Of a stretch of 64,000 bases of DNA, positions 45,553 to 55,291 are shown in pieces. Location of the stretch: positions 124,001 to 188,000 of the forward strand of contig JAUIMM010000739.1 in NCBI GenBank assembly GCA_031769625.1, read 5' to 3'. Within the stretch, counting starts at the first letter, position 1; the number at the start of each line of letters is the position of its first letter. Source of the DNA: Taudactylus pleione (taxonomy: Eukaryota > Chordata > Amphibia > Anura > Myobatrachidae). Made by a program: the position numbers and the translations under genes. The notes below the pieces were generated by a model. That model had not been told where the DNA came from and ran no database searches. It worked only from the letters and a program-made list of their open reading frames with translations.

Positions 45553-47752
45553 CAAACCCAGGCGTAGCGCTGTAAGACACAAGCCCAGGCGTAGCGCTGT
45601 AAGATACAAGCCCAGGCGTAGCACTGTATGACTGTAATACACATACCCAGGTGTAACACTGTATGACTGTAAGACACATACCCAGGTGTAGCACTGTATG
45701 ACTGTAATACACAAGCCCAGGCGTAGCACTGTATGACTGTAATACACAAGCCCAGGCGTAGCACTGTATGACTGTAAGACACAAGCCCAGGCGTAGCACT
45801 GTATGACTAATACACAAGCCCAGGTGTAGCACTGTATGACTGTAAGACACAAGCCCAGGCGTAGCACTGTATGACTGTAATACACAAGCCCAGGCGTAGC
45901 ACTGTATGACTGTAATACACATACCCAGGCGTAACACTGTATGACTGTAAGACACAAGCCCAGGCGTAACACTGTATGACTGTAATACACATACCCAGGC
46001 GTAGCACTGTATGACTGTAAGATACAAGCCCAGGCGTAGCACTGTATGACTGTAATACACAAGCCCAGGCGTAGCACTGTATGACTGTAAGACACAAGCC
46101 CAGGCGTAGCACTGTATGACTGTAAGACACAAGCCCAGGCGTAGCACTGTATGACTGTAAGACACAAGCCCAGGCGTAACACTGTATGACTGTAAGACAC
46201 AAGCCCAGGCGTAACACTGTATGACTGTAATACACATACCCAGGCGTAGCACTGTATGACTGTAATACACATACCCAGGCGTAGCACTGTATGACTGTAA
46301 GATACAAGCCCAGGCGTAGCACTGTATGACTGTAATACACAAGCCCAGGCGTAGCACTGTATGACTGTAATACACAAGCCCAGGCGTAACACTGTATGAC
46401 TGTAATACACATACCCAGGCGTAGCACTGTATGACTGTAAGACACATACCCAGGCGTAGCACTGTATGACTGTAATACACAAGCCCAGGCGTAGCACTGT
46501 ATGACTGTAATACACATACCCAGGCGTAGCACTGTATGACTGTAAGACACAAGCCCAGGCGTAGCACTGTATGACTGTAATACACATGCCCAGGCGTAGC
46601 ACTGTATGACTGTAATACACATGCCCAGGCGTAGCACTGTATGACTGTAAGACACATACCCAGGCGTAGCACTGTATGACTGTAAGATACAAGCCCAGGC
46701 GTAGCACTGTATGACTGTAATACACATACCCAGGCGTAGCACTGTATGACTGTAATACACATACCCAGGCGTAGCGCTGTATGACTGTAAGACACATACC
46801 CAGGCGTAGCGCTGTATGACTGTAAGACACAAGCCCAGGCGTAGCGCTGTATGACTGTAAGACACAAGCCCAGGCGTAGCGCTGTATGACTGTAAGACAC
46901 AAGCCCAGGCGTAACGCTGTATGACTGTAAGACACAAGCCCAGGCGTAGCACTGTATGACTGTAAGACACAAGCCCAGGCGTAGCACTGTATGACTGTAA
47001 TACACATACCCAGGCGTAGCATTGTATGACTGTAATACACAAGCCCAGGCGTAGCACTGTATGACTGTAATACACATGCCCAGGCGTAACACTGTATGAC
47101 TGTAATACACAAGCCCAGGCGTAACACTGTATGACTGTAAGACACATACCCAGGCGTAGCACTGTATGACTGTAAGACACATACCCAGGCGTAGCACTGT
47201 ATGACTGTAAGACACATACCCAGGCGTAGCGCTGTATGACTGTAAGACACATACCCAGGCGTAGCGCTGTATGACTGTAAGACACAAGCCCAGGCGTAGC
47301 GCTGTATGACTAAGACACAAGCCCAGGCGTAGCACTGTATGACTGTAAGACACATACCCAGGCGTAGCACTGTATGACTGTAAGACACATGCCCAGGCGT
47401 AGCACTGTATGACTGTAAGACACATGCCCAGGCGTAGCACTGTATGACTGTAAGACACAAGCCCAGGCGTAGCACTGTATGACTGTAAGACACAAGCCCG
47501 GGCGTAGCACTGTATGACTGTAATACACATGCCCGGACGTAGCACTGTATGACTGTAATACACATACCCAGGTGTAGCATTGTATGACTGTAAGACACAT
47601 ACCTAGGTGTAACACTGTATGACTGTAAGACACATACCCAGGTGTAACACACTGTATGACTGTAAGACACAAGCCCAGGCGTAGCACTGTATGACTGTAA
47701 GACACAAGCCCAGGCGTAGCACTGTATGACTGTAAGATACAAGCCCAGGCGT
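45553..47752 (+). repeat. 35-bp minisatellite array, ~62 copies, in intron 4
   Basis: The unit is cccaggcgtagcactgtatg plus actgtaagacacaag. It begins about 30 bases after the exon 4 donor. Most copies contain actgtaaga or actgtaata, donor-like sequences. The minus strand is open for up to 760 codons, and the in-frame match to exon 4 at its end is coincidental. Confidence 0.97.
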
Positions 47753-48882
47753 ATGGTCCGTGCGTCCTCCTCTGAGTGTGTGGTGTGGTACGTGCGTCCT
47801 CCTCTGAGTGTGTGGTCCGTGCGTCGTCCTCTGAGTGTGTGGTCCGTGCGTCCTCCTCTGAGTGTGTGGTCCGTGCGTCCTCCTCTGAGTGTGTGGTCCG
47901 TGCGTCCTCCTCTGAGTGTGTGGTCCGTGCGTCCTCCTCTGAGTGTGTGGTCCGTGCGTCCTCCTCTGATTGTGGGGTGCGTGCGTCCTCCTCTGAGTGT
48001 GGGGTGCGTGCGTCCTCCTCTGAGTGTGTGGTCCGTGCGTCCTCCTCTGAGTGTGTGGTCCGTGCGTCCTCCTCTGAGTGTGTGGTCCGTGCGTCCTCCT
48101 CTGAGTGTGTGGTCCGTGCGTCCTCCTCTGATTGTGGGGTGCGTGCGTCCTCCTCTGAGTGTGGGGTGCGTGCGTCCTCCTCTGAGTGTGGGGTGCGTGC
48201 GTCCTCCTCTGAGTGTGGGGTGCGTGCGTCCTCCTCTGAGTGTGGGGTGCGTGCGTCCTCCTCTGAGTGTGGGGTGCGTGCGTCCTCCTCTGAGTGTGGG
48301 GTGCGTGCGTCCTCCTCTGAGTGTGGGGTGCGTGCGTCCTCCTGTGAGTGTGTGGTCCGTGCGTCCTCCTCTGAGTGTGTGGTCCGTGCGTCCTCCCCTG
48401 AGTGTGTGGTCCGTGCGTCCTCCCCTGAGTGTGTGGTCCGTGCGTCCTCCCCTGAGTGTGTGGTCCGTGCGTCCTCCCCTGAGTGTGTGGTCCGTGCGTC
48501 CTCCCCTGAGTGTGTGGTCCGTGCGTCCTCCCCTGAGTGTGTGGTCCGTGCGTCCTCCCCTGAGTGTGTGGTCCGTGCGTCCTCCCCTGAGTGTGTGGTC
48601 CGTGCGTCCTCCCCTGAGTGTGTGGTCCGTGCGTCCTCCCCTGAGTGTGTGGTCCGTGCGTCCTCCCCTGAGTGTGTGGTCCGTGCGTCCTCCCCTGAGT
48701 GTGTGGTCCGTGCGTCCTCCCCTGAGTGTGTGGTCCGTGCGTCCTCCCCTGAGTGTGTGGTCCGTGCGTCCTCCCCTGAGTGTGTGGTCCGTGCGTCCTC
48801 CCCTGAGTGTGTGGTCCGTGCGTCCTCCCCTGAGTGTGTGGTCCGTGCGTCCTCCTCTGAGTGTGTGGTCCGTGCGTCTGCC
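47753..48882 (+). repeat. 27-bp minisatellite array, ~42 copies
   Basis: The unit is gtgtgtggtccgtgcgtcct plus cctctga. It starts directly where the 35-bp array stops, with no unique sequence between. The 3' 18 or so copies carry cccctga, a middle block carries ggggtgcgtg. 27 bp is nine codons, so both strands stay open (420 and 465 codons). Confidence 0.97.
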
Positions 48883-49440
48883 TTATACTAGGTGCCAAAG
48901 ATACACTTCCAAAAGTGCACGTCCTCACTACGTGTACCCCACCTGGGGATGTGAGACCCCACCGCAGTTCTGCCTCTTTGGTTGGTAGTGTAGTTGCCAT
49001 TGAAATGCATGAGATTACGGATTGTGATATTATAACACAGTGACATCACATAAGAGGAGAATGGAGACCACAGAACATTTTAGGGATGATTCAATTACCC
49101 GCGAACCATCTCGCCCCCGCAAGGAAGTGTGCGCGCAAACAAGTAGCCCCAAGTTTTGTTTGTAGCACTGGCGTTCCCAGACCGTAGAGACAGAACTTGT
49201 TCCTCAGCGCTCCCTAGGTGTGGTCGCAGCAGCTTTCAATATTAATGTAAATTGGTGAAGTCATAATACATGAAAGAGCTCCTTATATGGAAGATTCCGG
49301 ATAAACAAGTGACCGATATAATGGGACAGGAGTGCCATTGGTGGAACAGTAGCCGCAGCGGCTATCATAGACCAACACAAATAACATGTAAATAGCACTT
49401 TGATAGATGATATGAGGTGCCCTTCCACAGATCATGCCCT
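48883..49440. other. intron 4 unique sequence
   Basis: Spacer between two arrays. Nothing recognised. Confidence 0.5.
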
Positions 49441-50706
49441 CACTTTCCCTATAACGTCCCGAGGTGTTCCTGTGTGCAGTCCCTGCCGCCCGGCTTATCT
49501 CCCTTTCCCTATAATGTCCCGTGGTGTTCCTGTGTGCAGTCCCTGCCGCCCGGCTTATCTCCCTTTCCCTATAACGTCCCGTGGTGTTCCTGTGTGCAGT
49601 CCCTGCCGCCCGGCTTATCTCCCTTTCCCTATAACGTCCCGTGGTGTTCCTGTGTGCAGTCCCTGCCGCCCGGCTTATCTCCCTTTCCCTATAATGTCCC
49701 GTGGTGTTCCTGTGTGCAGTCCCTGCCGCCCGCCTTATCTCCTTTTCCCTATAACGTCCCGTGCTGTTCCTGTGTGCAGTCCCTGCTGCCCGGCTTATCT
49801 CCCTTTCCCTATAACGTCCTGTGGTGTTCCTGTGTGCAGTCCCTGCCGCCCGGCTTATCTCCCTTTCCCTATAACGTCCCGAGGTGTTCCTGTGTGCAGT
49901 CCCTGCTGCCCGGCTTATCTCCCTTTCCCTATAATGTCCCGTGGTGTTCCTGTGTGCAGTCCCTGCCGCCCGGCTTATCTCCCTTTCCCTATAACGTCCC
50001 GAGGTGTTCCTGTGTGCAGTCCCTGCCGCCTGCCTTATCTCCTTTTCCCTATAACGTCCCGTGGTGTTCCTGTGTGCAGTCCCTGCCGCCCGGCTTATCT
50101 CCCTTTCCCTATAACGTCCCGTGGTGTTCCTGTGTGCAGTCCCTGCCGCCCGGCTTATCTCCCTTTCCCTATAACGTCCCGTGGTGTTCCTGTGTGCAGT
50201 CCCTGCCGCCCGGCTTATCTCCCTTTCCCTATAACGTCCCGTGGTGTTCCTGTGTGCAGTCCCTGCCGCCCGGCTTATCTCCCTTTCCCTATAACGTCCC
50301 GTGGTGTTCCTGTGTGCAGTCCCTGCCGCCCGGCTTATCTCCCTTTCCCTATAACGTCCCGTGGTGTTCCTGTGTGCAGTCCCTGCCGCCCGGCTTATGT
50401 CCTTTTCCCTATAACGTCCCTTGCTGTTCCTGTGTGCAGTCCCTGCCGCCCGCCTTATCTCCCTTTCCCTATAACGTCCCGTGGTGTTCCTGTGTGCAGT
50501 CCCTGCCGCCCGGCTTATCGCCCTTTCCCTATAACGTCCCAAGGTGTTCCTGTGTGCAGTCCCTGCCGCCCAGCTTATCTCCCTTTCCCTATAACGTCCC
50601 GTGGTGTTCCTGTGTGCAGTCCCTGCCGCCCGGCTTATCTCCCTTTTCCTATAACGTCCCGTGGTGTTCCTGTGTGCAGTCCCTGCCGCCCGGCTTATCT
50701 CCCTTT
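49441..50706 (+). repeat. exact 60-bp minisatellite array, 21 copies
   Basis: The unit is ccctttccctataacgtccc, gtggtgttcctgtgtgcagt, ccctgccgcccggcttatct. The period is an invariant 60 bp with no indels and few substitutions. Each unit holds a pyrimidine-rich stretch ending tgtgtgcag, which looks like a 3' splice site. 60 bp is twenty codons, so two + frames and one - frame stay open for 419-442 codons. Confidence 0.98.
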
Positions 50707-51479
50707 CTGAGTGCTCCAGGGGTCTTCCCTGCGGTTTTGCGGTGAGCTGGGTAACGCGCTATGTTAGTGGTGGCCTCTCATGACCACTGTCCCTGAGTGG
50801 TCGTCCTACACGACGCAGTGACATCGCGCTGCCTATTCCCCACCGTGCCGGTAACTACCAGGTAGATGCCAGAGCTCTGTGAAATGGCAGATAGCCGGAC
50901 ATCCGCCCGTTCCCCGCCTTACCGCTCACCATAGGGGAATCTGCCGGGGCACTACGAAAGGGAAATTAGCCGGGTGGCAGCGTTGGCACATAAGAACACC
51001 ACGGGACGTTTTGGGGAAAGGTAGGGGCAGGTTTTGTTCTCCCCAGCACATGTACCTGTGGACGGTCACCTCATATCACCCATCATAGAGCTACGTACAT
51101 ATACTGTACATGGTGTTTGTCTATGATAGCCGCATAAAATAGACCTGGCTCCCATTACATTTCTCACCTGTTTTTCCTGCATTTACCATATAACTGATGC
51201 TTTCATGTACTGTATAATGAGTAATGGGATTTCCCCACCGTTACAGCAGCACGGAGCTGGGCTTGCTGCTAGTTTAATCGACTCCTTTAAAATTGTGTGT
51301 AACCAATTGTACCTAAGGGATAACTCTACCCCAAGCGTCACTCTTCTGTATAGTGACCCCACTGACCTGATGGACACAGACGGCTCTGTGGTCTCCTCCC
51401 CTCGGCATGGAAGTGCAGTCAGTTCCTGGGAATCTGTATGAAATACCGCTGGCCGCACGGCCGGCGGTTCGATTCCCTG
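50707..51479. other. intron 4 unique sequence
   Basis: Array-free. Open frames at 50879-51088 and 51183-51485 have no recognisable motif. Confidence 0.5.
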
Positions 51480-52090
51480 CAGCACCTGGACGACAAGAGC
51501 AGAGTTCCCGGCAGCGGAAGCCCGACAGCGCTGGAAATCCCGATCGTCGCTAAGGTAAGTATAAACTAACCTAACCCTCCTTAGGGGTGCCTAACCCTAA
51601 CCTCCCCCCCAAGTGCCTAACCCTAATCCCCCCCCTTCCCCTCTGCCTAAACCTAAGTCCCCCCCGGGGGTGCCTAACCCCAACCCTCCCTCCCCCTAGC
51701 CAAACCCTAACCCTCCCGGGGGGGTGCCTAACCCTAACCTCCCCCCCAAGTGACTAACCCTAATCCCCCCCCCCTTCCCCGCTGCCTAAACCCTAATCCC
51801 CCCCCCTTCCCTGCTGCCTAAACCTAAGTCCCCCGGGGGGGTGTCTAACCCTCCTTAGGAGTGCCTAACCCTAACCTCCCACCCCAAGTCCCTAACCCTA
51901 ATCCCCCCCTTCCCCGCTGCCTAACCCTAAGTACCCCCTGGGGGTGCCAAACCCTAACCCTCCCGGGGGGGGGTGCCTAACCCTAAGTCCCCCCCGGGTG
52001 CCCTAAACCTAACCCTCCCCATCCCCGGCTGTCCACTCGCGGCGCCCGGCGTCGGGGAAATGACAGGCGTCTAGATATAAACGCCCGGAA
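51480..52090. mobile_element. element with CCTAACCCTAA-rich core
   Basis: The core (51560-52020) is about 15 irregular copies of gcctaaccctaa with runs of C and G between. The left edge has ggaagcccgacagcgctgga and aatcccgatcg; the right edge has cggcgcccggcgtcgggg, giving GC-rich edges reminiscent of those at 24045-24290. It is the minus-strand counterpart in plan of the ggttagg-filled elements. Confidence 0.6.
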
Positions 52091-52477
52091 TTTCACCATT
52101 GCCGGGATATGACAGGCGGGAAGCCGGTTTCCTGATTGTATACCAGTTCGGGAGTTACGCACAACCCTCTCCTAGCAGTCTATTCAGTTGTGGGGGGATA
52201 TGGGGTGTGTGATGGGGGCAGACGGAGAATTGGCATTGAGGATTTTGAGTAAAGTTTATATTTAGGCCTATTTTTGCTCTTTAAGCATGACGCACCCGCT
52301 GTGTACCCTTCTGCATGTACTGGTGTCTGTAAGGGCTCTATCATTTACACTATCAGGGTATTTAATCTTGACATTGTGCAATAGAGTCCCAGTAAGTGTC
52401 CTACCCCTCAGAGCCCCCTCAGCCCAGCTCCCCCCAGTTATGTAGACGCCATGTATTGAGTTATTGTGTCGCTACAG
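52091..52477. other. 3' end of intron 4
   Basis: Unique sequence up to the exon 5 acceptor. Nothing else recognised. Confidence 0.55.
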
Positions 52478-52686
52478 GGCAACTGTTCACATCCAAGTGA
52501 ATGACGTGAACGAGTACGCTCCAGTCTTTAAGGAGAAGTCGTACAAAGCGACGGCCATCGAGGGCAAGAAATACGACAACATCCTGAAGGTGGAAGCCGT
52601 GGACGCCGACTGCTCCCCCCAGTTTAGCCAGATCTGCAGCTACGAGATCGTAACTCCCGATGTGCCTTTCACCATTGACAAAGACG
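52478..52686 (+). CDS. CLSTN1: CLSTN1 exon 5 (cadherin 1/2 linker and cadherin repeat 2)
   Basis: 209 nt, acceptor gtcgctacag, donor gacg|gtaaga. The first base completes Lys from exon 4; the exon then reads ATVHIQVNDVNEYAPVF and KEKSYKATAIEGKKYDNILK, then VEAVDADCSPQFSQICSYEI and VTPDVPFTIDKD, ending with one base of Gly. VNDVNEYAPVF is the inter-repeat linker corresponding to the cadherin DxNDNxP calcium motif, and VDADCSPQ supplies the DxD-type acidic loop of the second repeat. One Cys pair, DADC and QIC, lies close together. No odd codon use or break is seen. Exon 6 follows 324 nt later, across an intron with no repeat that I can see. Confidence 0.97.
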
Positions 52687-53010
52687 GTAAGACGACTCCT
52701 AAACACTGACTCAGGGCTTAATATTGTCCATACGTCTGTGGTGGAAGCCAACTCGCGCACACAAGCCCCTTTATTACAAGTACCGATGACTTCTATATAT
52801 AAAGCAGTAATATTTTCGCTTTCTTGCTTTATCCCTTTGGCGGTATCGGTGCTGTATTATGTGTACGATGAAAGCAGAATAAGCCCCTTATCACGTCAGG
52901 ACAGGATCGCACTGGCCATCACTAGTCCGCCCAGTGTCCTCCATTTCTCAGCGTGATTTAGTCGCGTGGCCAAGGGCCTGACTGACCCTGTCCTCATTCT
53001 GATTGGTCAG
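52687..53010. other. intron 5, unique
   Basis: A 324-nt intron with no repeat seen. Confidence 0.7.
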
Positions 53011-53160
53011 GTTATATCCAGAACACGGAGAAGCTGAATTACGGCAAGGAGCGGCAGTATAAGCTGACAGTGACCGCCTATGACTGCGGGAAGAAGAGGG
53101 CCACCGAAGACATACTGGTGAAAATCAACATTAAACCAACATGTAAAGCCAGCTGGCAGG
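53011..53160 (+). CDS. CLSTN1: CLSTN1 exon 6 (end of cadherin repeat 2)
   Basis: 150 nt with acceptor gattggtcag and a near-consensus donor cagg|gtaagt. Phase 1 at both ends. The translation is (G)YIQNTEKLNYGKERQYKL, TVTAYDCGKKRATEDILVKI and NIKPTCKASWQ(G). It finishes the second cadherin repeat; AYDCGKKRATED mirrors the AYDCGKG motif of repeat 1, as expected for paired calsyntenin cadherin domains. The intron that follows is unusual: it begins normally but by about 53215 turns into tandem copies of a ~150-bp unit that contains the next exon's acceptor and 5' end. Confidence 0.96.
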
Positions 53161-53214
53161 GTAAGTAACAATCCTGTGCCACTGGTGTCTGCCCGTATGG
53201 CTCCGTGTGACTGT

Positions 53215-54374
53215 ACTGTGAGCGTGGCACTGTTCCCTGGCTGGGGAAATGGGCACAATGTATAGTGAGCATCTTCTGTTCCATGCCAGTCATCCCCCCA
53301 TTACTACTTCTCCTATTGGTGTTACTGTAGGTTGGAGTAAGAGAATAGAGTGTGAGCCTGGCACTGGATCGATGGGCACTGTTCCCTGGCTGGGGAAATG
53401 GGCACAATGTACATTGGGCATCTTCTGTTCCATGCCAGTCACCCCCCCCCCCATAACTCCTTCTCCTATTGGTGTTACTGTAGGTTGGAGTAAGAGAATA
53501 GAGTGTGAGCCTGGCACTGGATCCCTGGCACTGTTCCCTGGCTGGGGAAATGGGCACAATGTATATTGGGCATCTTCTGTTCCATGCCAGTCATCCCCCC
53601 ATAACTCCTTCTCCTATTGGTGTTACTGTAGGTTGGAGTAAGAGAATAGAGTGTGAGCCTGGCACTGGATCCCTGGCACTGTTCGCTGGCTGGGGAAATG
53701 GGCACAATGTACATTGGGCATCTTCTGTTCCATGCCAGCCCCCCCCCCCCGCCATAACTCCTTCTCCAATTGGTGTTACTGTAGGTTGGAGTAAGAGAAT
53801 GGAGTGTGAGCCTGGCACTGGATCCCTGGCACTGTTCCCTGGCTGGGGAAATGGGCACAATGTATATTGGGCATCTTCTGTTCCATGCCAGTCATCCCCC
53901 CATTACTCCTTCTCCTATTAGTGTTACTGTAGGTTGGAGTAAGAGAATAGAGTATGAGCCTGGCACTGGATCCCTGGCACTGTTCCCTGGCTGGGGAAAT
54001 GGGCACAACGTATATTGGGCATCTTCTGTTCCATGCCAGTCATCCCCCCATTACTCCTCCTCCTATTGGTGTTACTGTAGGTTGGAGTAAGAGAATAGAG
54101 TGTGAGCCTGGCACTGGATCCCTGGCACTGTTCCCTGGCTGGGGAAATGGGCACAATGTATATTGGGCATCTTCTGTTCCATGCCAGTCATCCATTACTC
54201 CTTCTCCTATTGGTGTTACAGTAGGTTGGAGTAAGAGAATAGAGTGTGAGCCTGGCACTGGATCCCTGGCACTGTTCCCTGGCTGGGGAAATGGGCACAA
54301 TGTATATTGGGCATCTTCTGTTCCATGCCAGTCATCCCCCCCCATAACTCCTTCTCCTATTGGTGTTACTGTAG
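53215..54374 (+). repeat. CLSTN1: ~150-bp array of exon 7 5' end plus splice acceptor (7 decoy copies)
   Basis: Each unit contains tcttctgttccatgccagtc, a pyrimidine-rich stretch, ttggtgttactgtag, then the first ~60 nt of exon 7 (WSKRIECEPGTGSLALFP), then ctggctggggaaatgggcac. Decoy exon starts are at 53331, 53484, 53632, 53785, 53933, 54081 and 54225; the genuine exon 7 starts at 54375. Spacings are 153, 148, 153, 148, 148, 144 and 150. A partial eighth unit without the coding piece opens the array at 53215. The decoys lack the second half of exon 7 and its donor, so they are exon fragments. The amplification must have involved the real exon or a duplicate of its 5' end. Confidence 0.95.
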
Positions 54375-54560
54375 GTTGGAGTAAGAGAATAGAGTATGAG
54401 CCTGGCACTGGATCCCTGGCACTGTTCCCTGGCATGCATCTGGAGACCTGCGATGAGCCAATCACTTCAATTCAAGCGACTGTACAGCTGGAGACCAGCC
54501 ACATTGGCAAAGGCTGCGACAGGGACACGTACTCTGAGAAGTCCCTGCACCGGCTGTGTG
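54375..54560 (+). CDS. CLSTN1: CLSTN1 exon 7 (linker to LG domain), genuine copy
   Basis: 186 nt, acceptor gttactgtag, donor tgtg|gtgaga, phase 1 at both ends. The translation is (G)WSKRIEYEPGTGSLALFP, GMHLETCDEPITSIQATVQL, ETSHIGKGCDRDTYSEKSLH and RLC(G). This is the only one of eight copies of the acceptor plus WSKRIE sequence that continues into MHLETCDEP and reaches a donor; the seven upstream copies switch after LFP into repeat sequence. The genuine exon reads IEYEP, as does only one other copy (53933); the others read IECEP or MECEP. The two nearest upstream copies, at 54081 and 54225, lie in the same frame with no stop between, so alternative 3' splice-site use could lengthen this exon. 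Confidence 0.95.
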
Positions 54561-54839
54561 GTGAGATCATCTCTATATTATACTAAGTGATGGAGGTACG
54601 ACGTCTCTCTCGGGTGTCTATATACAATAGGACAAAGACATATTGCTATTTGTATAACTAAATCTCTCTAGAATGTGGGTACAGATCTGTCACCGGGCCT
54701 CGGTCTCCCCAATCAGTCCCCTAGCTGTATATCTGATCCTGTGTGTGTAATGGTGTCTATAGTAGAGGACTTTCACCTGTATCAGGACTTAGTCCAATAA
54801 GTCCCGAGAGGTCCTAACGTTTTATATCTGTCTGTGTAG
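54561..54839. other. intron 7, unique
   Basis: A 279-nt intron without repeats. Confidence 0.7.
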
Positions 54840-55088
54840 GAGCAACGTCTAACACCGCCGAGCTGCTCCCCCCACCCAGCGCTGCTTCCAACTGGACACT
54901 GGGGCTGTCTACAGATAACGGACATGACAGCGACCAGGTGTTTGAGTTTAACGGCACGCAGGCGGTGAAGATCCCAGACGGGGTTGTGACCACGGACCTG
55001 AAAGAGCCATTTGTGATATCGGTCTGGATGAGGCACGGACCAGGGGGACGAGAGAAGGAGACCATCCTGTGTAATTCTGACAAGACAG
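54840..55088 (+). CDS. CLSTN1: CLSTN1 exon 8 (start of LG/LNS domain)
   Basis: 249 nt, acceptor tctgtgtag, donor acag|gtactg, phase 1 at both ends. The translation is (G)ATSNTAELLPPPSAASNW, TLGLSTDNGHDSDQVFEF, NGTQAVKIPDGVVTTDLKEP and FVISVWMRHGPGGREKETIL, ending CNSDKT. The first third is a variable Pro/Ser-rich linker. FEFNGTQAV..FVISVWMRHG is the conserved opening of the laminin-G/neurexin-like domain. Two N-glycosylation sequons are visible, NWT and NGT. The exon is separated from exon 7 by only 279 nt. The reading frame is intact. Confidence 0.97.
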
Positions 55089-55291
55089 GTACTGCTCGCC
55101 TTATAACCGGTAACGCTATATAACTGCGGCGTCGTTACTGTGGGAATGGGACTGCCGCCTGTCCAGTCAGGAGAGACCAGTGACATCATTGAGGCGTGAG
55201 GCACTGTTTTGTACCGTTATGATTAGTCTGTATCAGCTTCGCCACCTCCATAACTCTGAATCAGGCTATATGGTCAGAACACTGCTCAGGA

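Noticed and set aside
45460..49000. Minus-strand frames of 465-760 codons and + strand frames of 371-420 codons
   Set aside because: Products of the 35-bp and 27-bp arrays; the 760-codon frame only runs into the antisense of CLSTN1 exon 4 by chance.
49441..50706. Possible CRISPR array because of exact 60-bp spacing
   Set aside because: The whole 60 bp is conserved, so there are no unique spacers, and the setting is a vertebrate intron.
49283..50745. Three overlapping 419-442-codon frames on both strands
   Set aside because: A 60-bp period is twenty codons with no stop, so frames stay open automatically.
53249..54374. The decoy exon-7 copies as real CLSTN1 exons
   Set aside because: Each lacks the second half of the exon and a convincing donor; only the copy at 54375 continues into the conserved MHLETCDEP segment.
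54782..55204. Minus-strand open frames over exon 8
   Set aside because: Antisense shadows of a conserved coding exon; no independent support.
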